Origin: Alloalcanivorax balearicus MACL04
Lineage (GTDB): Bacteria; Pseudomonadota; Gammaproteobacteria; Pseudomonadales; Alcanivoracaceae
Direction: 5' to 3'
NCBI RefSeq assembly: GCF_025532145.1
Contig: NZ_ARXS01000017.1
Location: forward strand, 1 to 64,000
DNA: 64,000 bases
Both the position numbers and the translations under genes were made by a program. The number at the start of each line of letters is the position of its first letter. The first letter of the stretch is position 1. Positions 17,185 to 29,495 of this stretch are shown here, in pieces. Under the pieces are notes generated by a model. It searched no databases, was not told the origin of the DNA, and saw nothing but the letters and a program-made list of their open reading frames with translations.

Positions 17185-17865
17185 TTAAAGGGCCCAATCC
17201 ACCGGAGTCTTGCCCTGTTGAATCAAATACTGGTTGGCGCGGGAAAAATGGCCGCACCCAAGAAAACCGCGATGCGCCGACAGTGGCGACGGGTGCGGCG
17301 CGGTCAGTACGCAGTGGCGCTGACGGTCGATCAGGCGCCCTTTCTTTTGCGCGTAGCTGCCCCACAGCATGAAGACCACGCCCTCGCGCTCGCGATTGAT
17401 GTGGTCGATGGCCTGGTCGGTGAACTCTTCCCAGCCCTGCTTTTGATGGGAGGCGGCCTGGCCGGCGCGCACGGTAAGCACCGCGTTGAGCAACAGCACG
17501 CCCTGTTTGGCCCAGGGCTCCAGATTGCCGTGATCGGGGGCGGGAATGCCCAGATCCCGTTCTATTTCCTTGAAGATATTGACCAGGGACGGTGGCACCC
17601 GCACGCCCGGCTGCACCGAGAAACACAGGCCGTGGGCCTGGCCCGGCCCGTGGTAAGGGTCCTGGCCCAGGATCACCACCTTGACGTCCTCGAAGGGGGT
17701 ATCGTTGAAGGCCCGGAAGATGTCCGGGCCCGGCGGGAACACGGTCTCGCCTTTTTGCTTTTCCTCACGCAGGAACGCCCGCAGACGCACCATGTAATCC
17801 TTGTCGAACTCCGTCGCGAGGACGTTCATCCACCCCGGTTCCAGGGCGGCCTTGGCGTCAGACAT
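17185..17865 (-). CDS. ung: uracil-DNA glycosylase
   Basis: Family 1 UDG, which excises uracil from DNA as the first step of base excision repair. The 226-residue protein has the water-activating motif [18 protein letters not shown] (about residues 65-82) and the minor-groove loop [14 protein letters not shown] (about 190-203). It overlaps the upstream tetR-type gene by eight bases, so both are probably co-transcribed. Confidence 0.97.
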   Translation of the reverse strand: MSDAKAALEPGWMNVLATEFDKDYMVRLRAFLREEKQKGETVFPPGPDIFRAFNDTPFEDVKVVILGQDPYHGPGQAHGLCFSVQPGVRVPPSLVNIFKEIERDLGIPAPDHGNLEPWAKQGVLLLNAVLTVRAGQAASHQKQGWEEFTDQAIDHINREREGVVFMLWGSYAQKKGRLIDRQRHCVLTAPHPSPLSAHRGFLGCGHFSRANQYLIQQGKTPVDWAL

Positions 17866-18526
17866 GGGGTACCAACCTGTCCAATAAATGTCGTGTTCGG
17901 TTACGCAGGGACGACTCGTCCACCCATTCGGGGTGCGCCAGCAGACGCACCTCGATGACCATGATCTGGCCGTGGATCAGTTCCGCGTCCAATTGCGGCT
18001 TGTCCGAGCCAAAGGCCCGGCAGGCCTCCACCAGAATATCCGTTTGCTGCTGCAAATAAAGGTCCGCCAGCTCCCGCAGCCGCTGGTCCAGGATCGCTTC
18101 CTGCAGGAACGCCTGCTCGGCGATCAGGTGCTCGCGCCGGTTCTGCAGCTCATCAAGGATAAAGCGCGTGGTCAGATCCGCCAATTGGTCAATCAACTGG
18201 TCCCTTTGCGCGGCATTATTGATCGGCGCGCCGTCGAGCTGCCGGATCAGGGCGAAGGCCTGATCCCGGAACGGCCCGATCACGTCGCTGAGCGCCCGTT
18301 CCGCGAACAGCGTGAAGGTATCGGCGATCAAATCGCCGATGTCCTTGAAATAGTAGGTGGTGGCGGACAGCGGCACATCGGCCTCGCGCGCCACGGCCCG
18401 GTGCCTCACGGCACGGATACCGTCGCGGACGATGATCGTCAGGGCAGCCTCGAGAATGGCGCGCCGGCGCTGTTCGCTGCCGGCGCGGCGGGCCTTGCGG
18501 CCTTGGTATTGAATGGTCGTGGTCAT
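17858..18526 (-). CDS. TetR-family transcriptional regulator
   Basis: A 222-residue DNA-binding protein. The N-terminal TetR helix-turn-helix spans about residues 15-60 ([20 protein letters not shown] to [16 protein letters not shown]). The remaining helical domain would bind a ligand or dimerise; no ligand is predictable. The start is uncertain: ATG at 18526 or, eleven codons earlier, at 18559. A perfect inverted repeat at 18563-18584 is a likely autoregulatory operator. It overlaps ung by eight bases, an uncommon partner. Confidence 0.85.
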   Translation of the reverse strand: MTTTIQYQGRKARRAGSEQRRRAILEAALTIIVRDGIRAVRHRAVAREADVPLSATTYYFKDIGDLIADTFTLFAERALSDVIGPFRDQAFALIRQLDGAPINNAAQRDQLIDQLADLTTRFILDELQNRREHLIAEQAFLQEAILDQRLRELADLYLQQQTDILVEACRAFGSDKPQLDAELIHGQIMVIEVRLLAHPEWVDESSLRNRTRHLLDRLVPHV

Positions 18527-18562
18527 AGGACGACTCGTTGTTCTGCTAATGATGGCCATTCC

Positions 18563-18584
18563 AGCTTACCAGCAGGTGTAAGCT
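18563..18584. promoter_or_regulatory. candidate TetR operator
   Basis: AGCTTAC and GTAAGCT form perfect 7-bp arms around an 8-bp spacer, immediately upstream of the tetR-type gene. Size and symmetry fit a TetR-family operator. Confidence 0.5.
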
Positions 18585-18640
18585 TAGTAAGGCCTCACTT
18601 TGCAACGCTTCGTGACCAAAGCCGGCGGTCTCGCTGGCTG

Positions 18641-20140
18641 TCAACGCCCCTGGGGCCGCATATGCGGGAACAGGATCACATCCCGGATCGACGGTGAATC
18701 GGTGAACAGCATCACCAGCCGGTCGATGCCTATGCCCTCGCCGGCAGTGGGCGGCAGGCCGTGTTCCAGGGCGTTGATGTAGTCCTCGTCGAAGAACATG
18801 GCCTCGTCGTCACCGGCTTCCTTTTCCGCCACTTGCTGCTTGAAGCGCTCGGCCTGGTCCTCGGCGTCGTTGAGCTCGGAGAAGCCATTGGCGATCTCGC
18901 GGCCGCCGACGAAGAACTCAAAGCGCTCGGTGACGAACGGGTTGTCATCCCGGCGCCGGGCCAGCGGTGACACTTCGGTGGGGTAGTCGGTGATGAAGGT
19001 GGGGTCCTTCAACCGGTGCTCCACGGTTTTCTCGAAGATCTCGATCTGCACCTTGCCCAGGCCCCAGATCGGCTTGAGCGGAATACCCAGCCCTTCGGCG
19101 ATACGGCGTGCTCCCTGCTCGTCGGCCAGCTCGGCGGCGTCCATATCCGGGTTGAACTGGAGGATCGAGTCGAACACCGACAGCCGCGCGAACGGCTTGC
19201 CGAAGTCATAAACCTCGCCCTGGTACTGGATCTCGGTGGTGCCCAGCACGTCCCGCGCCAGGGTGCGCAGCATGTCCTCGGTGAGGTCCATGAGGTCCTG
19301 GTAGCCGGCGTAGGCCTGGTAGAACTCCAGCATGGTGAATTCCGGGTTATGCCGGGTGGAGAGGCCTTCGTTACGGAAGTTGCGGTTGATCTCGAACACT
19401 TTCTCGAAGCCGCCCACCACCAGCCGCTTGAGGTACAGTTCCGGCGCGATGCGCAGGTACATGTCCAGATCCAGGCTGTTGTGGTGGGTGATGAACGGGC
19501 GCGCCGTGGCGCCACCGGGGATCACCTGCAGCATCGGCGTTTCCGCTTCGATGAAGCCCTGCGCCACCAGATAGTTGCGGATACCGGCCACCACTTGCGA
19601 GCGGATCTGGAAAGCGCGGCGGCTGTCGTCGTTGACGATCAGGTCCACATAACGTTGACGATAACGGGCCTCGGTGTCGGTGAGACCTTTGTGTTTTTCC
19701 GGCAGCGGCCGCAGCGCCTTGGTGAGCAGACGGTAGTCGTCCATCATCACGTACAGATCGCCCTTGCCGGATTTGCACAGCTTGCCGCGCACGCCAACGA
19801 TGTCGCCCAGGTCCCAGTGCTTGGTGTCTTTTTGCACGTCCTTGCTGGCGTAGATCTGGATCCGCCCGGACATGTCCTGGAGCACTTTGAACGCCTTGCG
19901 GTCCAGCATCAGGCGGCCGGCCACCGCCACCTGGATGTCCCGCCCTTCCAGCTCTTCCTTGCTCAGATCACCGTATTGTGCCTGCAGATCGGCGGCCAGC
20001 ACGTCACGGCGGAAGTCATTAGGGAAAGCCGCGCCCTGTTCGCGCCAGGCCGCCAGTTTGGCGCGGCGCTCGGCGATCAGACGGTTTTCATCGGCGCTGT
20101 CGTTGGCGCTACCGTTGGGAGTGTTCTGTTCGTCAGCCAT
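18641..20140 (-). CDS. lysS: lysyl-tRNA synthetase (class II)
   Basis: LysS charges tRNA-Lys. The 499-residue protein has the N-terminal OB-fold anticodon-binding domain (about residues 60-160), class II motif 1, motif 2 with [18 protein letters not shown] (about 272-289) and motif 3 [12 protein letters not shown] (about 472-483). It follows prfB by 62 bp on the same strand. The prfB-lysS pairing is conserved in gammaproteobacteria and is probably one transcript. Confidence 0.97.
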   Translation of the reverse strand: MADEQNTPNGSANDSADENRLIAERRAKLAAWREQGAAFPNDFRRDVLAADLQAQYGDLSKEELEGRDIQVAVAGRLMLDRKAFKVLQDMSGRIQIYASKDVQKDTKHWDLGDIVGVRGKLCKSGKGDLYVMMDDYRLLTKALRPLPEKHKGLTDTEARYRQRYVDLIVNDDSRRAFQIRSQVVAGIRNYLVAQGFIEAETPMLQVIPGGATARPFITHHNSLDLDMYLRIAPELYLKRLVVGGFEKVFEINRNFRNEGLSTRHNPEFTMLEFYQAYAGYQDLMDLTEDMLRTLARDVLGTTEIQYQGEVYDFGKPFARLSVFDSILQFNPDMDAAELADEQGARRIAEGLGIPLKPIWGLGKVQIEIFEKTVEHRLKDPTFITDYPTEVSPLARRRDDNPFVTERFEFFVGGREIANGFSELNDAEDQAERFKQQVAEKEAGDDEAMFFDEDYINALEHGLPPTAGEGIGIDRLVMLFTDSPSIRDVILFPHMRPQGR

Positions 20141-20202
20141 TATCTCTCTAACCTGTTTCGCGGTCCGGCGGCGGACCCTGGTATTACAGCCCGCGTCTCT
20201 CT

Positions 20203-21322
20203 TTACAACCCGCTTTTAAGGGACGCTTCGATAAAGCGGTCCAGATCACCGTCCAGAACCTGCTGGGTATTGTGGCTTTCCACGTTGGTGCGCAGATCCT
20301 TGATGCGGCCGTCGTCCAGCACGTAGGAACGGATCTGGCTGCCCCAGCCAATGTCCGACTTGGCGTTTTCCTGTGCCTGCTTGGCCGAGTTGCGCTTCTG
20401 CATTTCCAGTTCGTAGAGCTTGGCCATCATCATCTTGGTGGCCTTGTCCCGGTTCTGGTGCTGGCTGCGTTCGGACTGGCACTGGGTCACCACGGTGTGT
20501 TCCTGGCCGGTATCCGGATCGGTGAACACATAGGTCAGACGTACCGCGGAGTCGGTCCGGTTAACGTGCTGACCACCGGCACCGGAGGCGCGGTAGGTGT
20601 CGGTGCGCAGCTTGCCCGGGTCGATCTCGATGTCGATGTTGTCATCCACTTCCGGCGCCACGAACACCGAGGTGAACGACGTATGGCGGCGGCCACCGGA
20701 GTCGAACGGACTCTTGCGCACCAGACGATGGACGCCGGTTTCGGTACGCAGCCAGCCGTAGGCGTAGGGCCCTTCGAAACGCACCGTGGCGGACTTGATG
20801 CCGGCCACGTCACCGGCGGAGGCTTCCTCCAGGGAGGTCTTGAAGCCGTGGGCCTCGCCCCAGCGCAGGTACATGCGCAGCAGCATCTCCGCCCAGTCCT
20901 GGGCTTCGGTGCCGCCGGACCCGGCTTGAATATCCAGGTAGGCGTTGTTGGCGTCCATTTCGCCGGAGAACATGCGGCGGAATTCCAGATCCGCCACCAG
21001 CCGTTCGAGCCGCTCCAGGTCCGCTTCCACTTCCGGGACGGTGTCTTCATCGCCCTCTTCCACCGCCAGTTCCAGCAGGTCACCGGTGTCGGTGATGCCC
21101 TGACCGGCCTCGTCGAGGGTCTTCACCACCAACTCCAGTTGCGCCCGCTCCTTGCCCAGGGCCTGGGCCCGCTCCGGCTCGTTCCACACGTCCGGGGTGG
21201 CCAGCTCCCTTTCTACTTCGACCAGTCGCTCGCTTTTTACAGCGTAGTCAAAGATACCCCCTAAGCGCTTCCACGCGCTCGGACAGGTCGGCAAGGTGCG
21301 TACGCAGCGGATTGACTTCCAT
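20203..21322 (-). CDS. prfB: peptide chain release factor 2, with programmed +1 frameshift
   Basis: RF2 reads UAA and UGA stop codons. The gene starts at ATG 21322 ([13 protein letters not shown]). After 24 codons the frame meets an in-frame TGA at 21250-21248 inside CTTTGAC, preceded by an SD-like AGGGGG. Skipping one T restores the main frame ([11 protein letters not shown]) and gives about 372 residues. This is the classic autoregulatory frameshift: scarce RF2 slows termination and favours shifting. The main frame contains the codon-recognition motif region and the catalytic [16 protein letters not shown]. Reading it as one uninterrupted frame from 21504 is incorrect. Confidence 0.97.
21247..21263 (-). 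promoter_or_regulatory. RF2 +1 frameshift site
   Basis: On the minus strand AGGGGG, TAT, CTT TGA C: the SD-like stimulator, the slippery CUU codon and the UGA followed by C that define the RF2 recoding signal. The skipped base is the T at 21250. Confidence 0.95.
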
Positions 21323-21552
21323 ATGGCGTCTACTCGAATCGTCTCAAATGAATGGGGAAAGGCGGCGATTTTAGCGGTTTGCGCCGCCACTGACGAGGGG
21401 TGGGGTTCAACGAGACGCCTACACGCAACACGCTTGCACGCTACCACGCCATACTTGCCTGCCCCGCGGCATGGCGGAAGGGTCCGATCATTCGGCCATG
21501 CCAACAGGCGAGTCCTGGGTTTTGTCCTTTGCGTGTTGCGTGCAAGCGTCGT

Positions 21553-21837
21553 CTAATCCTTCAACTCAAAAACGTGGTGCGCCTCCGGTTTGAGGGTATC
21601 CAGGGTGGTGCCGATGTAACGGGCGTTGTCGGGAATGCCGCTGCCGGTGTCGAACACCTTGAAGCGTCGGATTTCCTTCGGCGTGTCGATGACGGTGTCG
21701 GCGTCCACTTCCACCCACATATAAATCAGAGCTTCCTGGGCCACGTAGTCCACGCGAAGGACGGTACCGTCCTCGGGCAAACGCAGCTCCTGCACCTGGC
21801 TCGAAATGTCCAGGCGATGCTTGTGAATTGTTTTCAT
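21553..21837 (-). CDS. DUF7352-like small protein
   Basis: A 94-residue protein resembling the small DUF7352 family, seen in phages and scattered bacteria, with the pattern KLxLPEDGxVLRVDYVAQEALIYMWVEV and a C-terminal RYIGTTLDTL...HHVFEL. No enzymatic motif is visible. The start has a strong GGAGGGG ribosome site. It stands alone between prfB and recJ. The 366-bp gap upstream holds only REP element B. Function unknown. Confidence 0.75.
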   Translation of the reverse strand: MKTIHKHRLDISSQVQELRLPEDGTVLRVDYVAQEALIYMWVEVDADTVIDTPKEIRRFKVFDTGSGIPDNARYIGTTLDTLKPEAHHVFELKD

Positions 21838-22068
21838 GTCTCCCCTCCGTTAAGGGTCGCAGCTCCCCGGGATGGCGATAGCCGCCGGGGGATGGTCAAT
21901 CCGGCCTTTTGGGCCGGCGTCAGCGCCAGGCCGCAGGGGCGGCGGGGCGCGCAATCATCGAGGCGCGGGCAGGCGCGAGAAGCAATGCTAGCAAAGTCGC
22001 CGGGGCGAGACACCTAATATGCGGGAGGGCGGGCGAAACACACATCGCGGTTCGTGGTTCACGGCTGT

Positions 22069-22137
22069 ATTCGCCGCCAGGGCAGCTCCCACAAGGACGG
22101 CTACGAAGCGGCTGTGGGAGCCGCCCTGGCGGCGAAT
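22069..22137. repeat. REP/BIME-like inverted pair (B)
   Basis: ATTCGCCGCCAGGGC...CTCCCACA and its inverted TGTGGGAG...GCCCTGGCGGCGAAT flank a 19-bp loop. Same core as the other REP pairs. Confidence 0.8.
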
Positions 22138-22203
22138 CGGCGTGGCGGCGGGGCCCCACGATCATGGGGCACCAGTGGCCCGAGGGTCGCGTTTGTTCCT
22201 CCC

Positions 22204-23901
22204 TCACACCACCTGCAAATACTCAAACAACAGCTGCGGATTGCGCTGGCCGCGGAATTCATTCACTTCCAGCCGATAGACACCCTCCACCCGCTGGATC
22301 CGGGTGGGCAGATCCGCCACTGGCGCGTTGAAGAAAATACCGTCCACCGCCGCGCCCGCCGCCGGCAGCCCCAGGGTCAGTTTGAGGTGACGCTCGCCCA
22401 CCACCCGGTGGTTGAGCACCTCGAACACACCATCGAAACGCGGCGGCGGGAAACCCTGCCCCCAGGGAAAGCGGTGGCTGAGCAGCTCGGCGTTGGCCAG
22501 GGTGATGTCCAGCTCGCCCAGCTCGCCGTCGGTGTCGATCACGTCCAGGAACACGTCCTCGTCGGCCTGGGCCGCCACCGCCGCCTGGAACGCCGAGGTG
22601 AATTCGGCCAGATGGCGGCGCTCCAGGGTCAGCCCGGCGGCCATGGCGTGGCCGCCGAACTTCTGCAGCAAACCGGGATGGCCGGTGGCCACCGCGTCCA
22701 GCACATCACGCAGATGCAGGCCGGGAATGGACCGGCCGGAGCCCTTCAGCAGCCCCTGCTGCCGGGCCGGAGCAAAGGCGATCACCGGCCGGTTCAGCGC
22801 TTCCTTGACCCGCGAGGCGAGAATCCCCACCACCCCTTCGTGCCAGTCGTCGCCGTGCAGGCACAGCGCCGGCGGCGTCGGCCCGGTGAGCCGCGCCACC
22901 TCGGCCATGGCGGCCTCGCGCATGCCCTGCTCAATGCCGCGCCGCTCGCGGTTGATGGTGTCCAGCTCCTGAGCATGGCGTTCGGCTTCGGCGTCGCTCT
23001 CCGCCAACAGACATTCGATGCCGTGGCTCATGTCCGAGAGGCGCCCGGCGGCGTTGAGGCGCGGGCCGGCGGCGAAGCCCAGATCGGCGGCCACGACTCG
23101 CGCGGGATCGCGGCCCGCCACCCTCAGCAGCGCACGCACCCCCGGTGAACCCTGGCCGGCACGCAGACGGCGCAGCCCCTGCTCCACCAGAATGCGGTTG
23201 GCGCCGTCCAGCACCACCACATCCGCCACCGTGCCCAGCGCCACCAGATCGAGCAGGTCCACCACCCGGCCGCGCAATTCCAGCGCGCTCTGCAACGCCA
23301 TCAACACATAGAAGGCCACGCCAACACCGGCCAGGTTGGCGGCGGGAAAGCCCTCGTCGCAGAGACGGGGGTTGAGAATGGCGTCGGCGTCGGGAAGCGT
23401 GTCGCCAGGCAAATGGTGGTCGGTGATCAGCACACGCAGACCGGCGGCGCGGGCCGCCGCCACGCCATCGATGCTGGCGATGCCGTTGTCCACGGTGATC
23501 AACAAATACGGCTGGTAACGCTCCCGGGCCAGATCGACAATGGCCGGCGACAGGCCGTAACCGTACTCGAAGCGGTCCGGCACCAAATAGTCGGGACGGA
23601 CGAAGCCGAGCTGTTGCAGGCCCTTTACCATCACGGCGGTGGCGGTGGCGCCGTCGGCGTCGTAATCGCCCACCACGCACACCCGCCAATGCTCGCGCCG
23701 CGCTTGCAGCAGTAGCGCCACCGCCTGCTCCAGGCCACCGAATTGACGCGGGTGCGGCAGGCGGTTCAGGCTCAGGTCCAACTCCTCGGCGCCGCTCATG
23801 CCCCGCGCCGCCAGGATTCGTGCCAGCAACGGCGGCACCTCGGCCAGCCCGGCGGGGATTTCCACAAGACGGCGGCGAATGGTGGGGAAAGCACGGACCA
23901 C
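22204..23901 (-). CDS. recJ: single-stranded-DNA-specific exonuclease RecJ
   Basis: RecJ is the 5'-3' ssDNA exonuclease of RecF-pathway recombination and mismatch repair. The DHH-family motifs are present: VVGDYDADGATATAVM (motif I), LLITVDNG (II) and VLITDHHLPGD (III), then the DHHA1 domain with GGHAMAAGLTLERRHL. I propose a GTG start at 23901, giving 565 residues, because AAAGG lies nine bases upstream and the N-terminus then matches the usual length. The open frame extends a further 100 codons without resembling RecJ. Confidence 0.94.
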   Translation of the reverse strand: MVRAFPTIRRRLVEIPAGLAEVPPLLARILAARGMSGAEELDLSLNRLPHPRQFGGLEQAVALLLQARREHWRVCVVGDYDADGATATAVMVKGLQQLGFVRPDYLVPDRFEYGYGLSPAIVDLARERYQPYLLITVDNGIASIDGVAAARAAGLRVLITDHHLPGDTLPDADAILNPRLCDEGFPAANLAGVGVAFYVLMALQSALELRGRVVDLLDLVALGTVADVVVLDGANRILVEQGLRRLRAGQGSPGVRALLRVAGRDPARVVAADLGFAAGPRLNAAGRLSDMSHGIECLLAESDAEAERHAQELDTINRERRGIEQGMREAAMAEVARLTGPTPPALCLHGDDWHEGVVGILASRVKEALNRPVIAFAPARQQGLLKGSGRSIPGLHLRDVLDAVATGHPGLLQKFGGHAMAAGLTLERRHLAEFTSAFQAAVAAQADEDVFLDVIDTDGELGELDITLANAELLSHRFPWGQGFPPPRFDGVFEVLNHRVVGERHLKLTLGLPAAGAAVDGIFFNAPVADLPTRIQRVEGVYRLEVNEFRGQRNPQLLFEYLQVV

Positions 23902-24098
23902 GGCGGACAACCTTTCATCAATTTGAAGCGGGGGCTGAGTATACAGGGTCGACGGGTATACTGGGTCAATGCATTTACAGGGCCAGGGCGTTGGTGGAAC
24001 CGATGACAACACGGTGGCCGACCATAAAGTCACAAAAGAGGCTAAATAAACCGCCTTCGCTTTCTTATACTTGGCGCCCCTTAATCGGTTTCGCCATT

Positions 24099-24120
24099 CA
24101 TGTGAGTGTTTACTCACGTG
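24099..24120. promoter_or_regulatory. palindromic operator candidate upstream of fadB
   Basis: CATGTGAGT, GTTT, ACTCACGTG: an inverted repeat with 8 of 9 matching arm positions and perfect GTGAGT/ACTCAC cores, 86 bp before the fadB start. It looks like a TetR-family operator and does not match the PsrA consensus as I know it. The rest of the 304-bp recJ-fadB gap shows nothing clear. Confidence 0.45.
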
Positions 24121-24205
24121 CTGGCACACGGGCCTCCACGGAGGCGGAAGCAGGCTCACCAAATGCGGCGACACGCCGCGGACTTTGGGACTGGAGAGCA
24201 ATCTT

Positions 24206-27553
<3,348 letters not shown>

Positions 27554-27610
27554 CGCCCGCCTTCCTAACAGTTCGAGGAAGGGTGCCCGCCATGGATGGC
27601 ATGGCACAAA

Positions 27611-27640
27611 AAACCCCGGTTATCCGCCGGGGTTTGCTTT
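27611..27640 (+). terminator. intrinsic terminator after fadA
   Basis: AAACCCCGG (27611-27619) and CCGGGGTTT (27627-27635) form a stem with a 7-nt loop, followed by GCTTT. Confidence 0.8.
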
Positions 27641-27661
27641 ATCTACAAGTCTGAACACTTA

Positions 27662-27820
27662 TCACCCTGCCTTGCGGGCTTCCTCGACAAGACGATTCTG
27701 TCGTTCGGATGCCCGTTTGAGCACACGGCCATACACCCGTTTACGCTCCGCGGAGGAGGCGTTTCGGATGAAATCAGAAAACGGGGTCGATTCCACGACG
27801 GGGGGCGATTTCTTCAGCAT
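27662..27820 (-). CDS. small hypothetical protein, 52 residues
   Basis: A short open frame starting MLKKSPPVVESTPFSDFIRN and ending KASERQNRLVEEARKAG-like (very Arg/Glu/Lys-rich, helical). AGGGTGG lies seven bases before the ATG, and codon use matches the high-GC genome. It is preceded by a frame without a start (DRADLERMLGLD and stop), which may be the end of a truncated upstream gene. The charged, helical, tiny product next to an accessory island suggests an antitoxin-like or relic protein, but no family is recognised with certainty. Confidence 0.55.
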   Translation of the reverse strand: MLKKSPPVVESTPFSDFIRNASSAERKRVYGRVLKRASERQNRLVEEARKAG

Positions 27821-27903
27821 GTTTCCACCCTAATCCAGTCCGAGCATCCGCTCAAGGTCCGCGCGATCTAGGTTTTTCCTCCGCTTTTTCTAATCCTTTA
27901 TTT

Positions 27904-28524
27904 TCAAAAATGATATTTTATAACCCATGCTTCCCTATCGACGTCATAGATGGGAGAAAGCAGAGCGTCAATTGAGCCAGACCAAGCACTTCGATCCCCT
28001 AAGTTTCTATCACCGCATGCCACGGCCCGCCATAATACCAAATCATCTTCACCAATATTTTCGTACAAATTTTCAGGAAAAGGTTGAGAAAGGGCAAACC
28101 CTCCATCCTCAGATGCTATTTTTAGTTGAGCCATACAGTATGAGGATCCATTCTTTTTTTCCAAAACCATCGCCGGCAGACAAATAGTTTTCCGAATTTC
28201 AGTATTTAGGAATTTACATGCATACTCAAATGCAGCGGCATTATCCTTGAAATTCAACTCTTTCTCTTCAACTTCTTGATTCTGGCTCTCCTCCCTGCTA
28301 GCGGCAGCATGATCTATTAGTAGTTCCTCATCGCGAAGAGAACGCACCCGGTATTTAATGTACAGCGCCCGGGCAGCTGCTTCATCGCCTCTGGCATTTG
28401 ATAAAGCTTCGGACCATATGCCATACCGAAATTTACCGTCTTCCAACTCGCTCAGGGCGATCTCATAACGAATTTCATTCGATAGTCGTCTTGAAGAAAG
28501 CCGCCTTTTAATATTTTTTATCAA
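27904..28524 (-). CDS. hypothetical protein, AT-rich orphan
   Basis: A 206-residue cytosolic protein with a basic N-terminus (MIKNIKRRLSSRRLSNE), an acidic middle (SREESQNQEVEEKELNFKD), and a C-terminal half rich in aromatic and acidic residues (ENIGEDDLVLWRAVACGDRN). I recognise no domain. It starts with TTG at 28524, with AGGAGGG eight bases upstream. Base composition is visibly lower in GC than all neighbours, which suggests recent acquisition. The 238 bp upstream are also AT-richer and hold a perfect palindrome (TGCGATCTATCGCA, 28705-28718). Confidence 0.6.
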   Translation of the reverse strand: MIKNIKRRLSSRRLSNEIRYEIALSELEDGKFRYGIWSEALSNARGDEAAARALYIKYRVRSLRDEELLIDHAAASREESQNQEVEEKELNFKDNAAAFEYACKFLNTEIRKTICLPAMVLEKKNGSSYCMAQLKIASEDGGFALSQPFPENLYENIGEDDLVLWRAVACGDRNLGDRSAWSGSIDALLSPIYDVDREAWVIKYHF

Positions 28525-28762
28525 AACAATTACCCTCCTGACTAGTAAATCACCCCGTTTTTTGAGGAAGCCATCTTATCTGAGAGAATGGAGCCAGAAA
28601 AAACCAACAATTTTTCGCTGAGGTTCGAAACCCTCTGGCATGCCGAAACACTCCGAAATAGTCCCCTCACCGTTAGCGTTATCAGGCCCCAAGACTAGCG
28701 GTTATGCGATCTATCGCACTCAGGGTGATACATTGTAACCCTGGACCTGTTTGCTCCAGAGC

Positions 28763-29395
28763 TTAATCTCGCTCTATCGAGCCACCAAAGCAAGGCATGA
28801 GAGAATCCGCCAGCAGGTCATCATCGCTTCCCTTCACCCATAATTTAGGTTGTTCCATAACCCGTTCTATAAAACTGTTCCCCTGCTTCCGCTTCTGATT
28901 CCACTCCTCCGGTGTATAGATGGAGGGATTGACCGGTCGCATCAGTTCAGACTCCAGTGGCAGCAGGCAGTTCATAACCTCGCTGTAGGCCAGATCCTGC
29001 CCCACCAGCATCAGATCAATATCACTGTTCTTATCTTCCGTCCCTTTGGCCAGCGATCCATATACGAACGCCAGCACAAGCCGATCTTCAATCGGTTGTA
29101 AAGCTCCGCGCAATACCTCGGCAACACCGAAGGTTTTACGGACAATCGCCAGCAACTCCGGGTACACCGGAGAGTCCGTGTTGGCCTGATAGTAGTTTTG
29201 ATTGCCTTCGCGGGTCCGCGACAGGATGCCCGCCTGGGCCAGTTTATCGAGTTCACGCAACACGGTACCCCGCCCCATTTCGAGCCGGCGCAGGATGTCG
29301 TTGGTGTAGAAGCGCGTGTCGGGCACGCTGAAGAAAAGGCCCAGCACGCGCTGCTGTGTTTTGGTAAACAGGGCATCGCCCAGTGTCAGAGCCAT
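28763..29395 (-). CDS. winged-helix / MNT-type nucleotidyltransferase fusion protein
   Basis: A 210-residue two-domain protein. Residues about 8-70 form a winged helix (TQQRVLGLFFSV, TNDILRRLEMGRGTVLREL, GILSRTREGNQNYYQA). Residues about 95-150 are a minimal nucleotidyltransferase with GSLAKGTEDKNSDIDLMLVG, the GSx...DxD signature with both acidic residues intact. Such domains act as AMPylating antitoxins (MNT/HEPN) or as AbiEii-type toxins; here no HEPN partner follows. It is downstream of abiEii on the same strand but has its own promoter, overlapped by two palindromes at 29411-29444, suggesting it represses itself. Function inferred from domains only. Confidence 0.8.
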   Translation of the reverse strand: MALTLGDALFTKTQQRVLGLFFSVPDTRFYTNDILRRLEMGRGTVLRELDKLAQAGILSRTREGNQNYYQANTDSPVYPELLAIVRKTFGVAEVLRGALQPIEDRLVLAFVYGSLAKGTEDKNSDIDLMLVGQDLAYSEVMNCLLPLESELMRPVNPSIYTPEEWNQKRKQGNSFIERVMEQPKLWVKGSDDDLLADSLMPCFGGSIERD

Positions 29396-29410
29396 TGCAT
29401 GCCTCTTTAA

Positions 29411-29452
29411 GACCCATTTTGGGTACTATCATCCCCAAAATGGGTATCGTCA
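29411..29452 (-). promoter_or_regulatory. promoter with twin palindromic operators for the HTH-nucleotidyltransferase gene
   Basis: TTGACG (29452-29447) and GATAGT (29429-29424) are 17 bp apart on the minus strand. Two related palindromes, ACCCATTTTGGGT (29411-29423) and CCCCAAAATGGGT (29432-29444), also form one 12-bp perfect inverted repeat with a 10-bp spacer. They cover the region from the spacer to just past the -10, and their centres are 21 bp apart, two helical turns. The layout fits repression by the encoded winged helix. Confidence 0.65.
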
Positions 29453-29495
29453 AGTCACCCCCTTCCAAGGCGCCTCCGACTCGATAAAAACCTGC

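Noticed and set aside
20203-21504. prfB as a single 433-codon gene
   Set aside because: The true start is ATG 21322 with the conserved CTTTGAC frameshift; upstream residues do not resemble RF2.
21410-21556. Inverted ACGCAACACGC-type repeats around prfB upstream region
   Set aside because: Short, imperfect and without matching copies at other gene ends apart from a weak one near 15800; not enough to define an element.
24099-24120. PsrA site upstream of fadB
   Set aside because: The palindrome does not match the G/CAAAC-GTTTG/C-type PsrA pattern, so it was kept only as an unassigned operator.
22204-24201. recJ extended to the far upstream start
   Set aside because: The first 100 codons have no similarity to RecJ and cross a low-coding region; a GTG with a ribosome site at 23901 gives the family length.
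24071-24205. fadB extended to an upstream ATG at 24071
   Set aside because: The extra 45 residues are Cys/Arg-rich and unlike any FadB; the palindromic operator candidate would fall inside the coding region.
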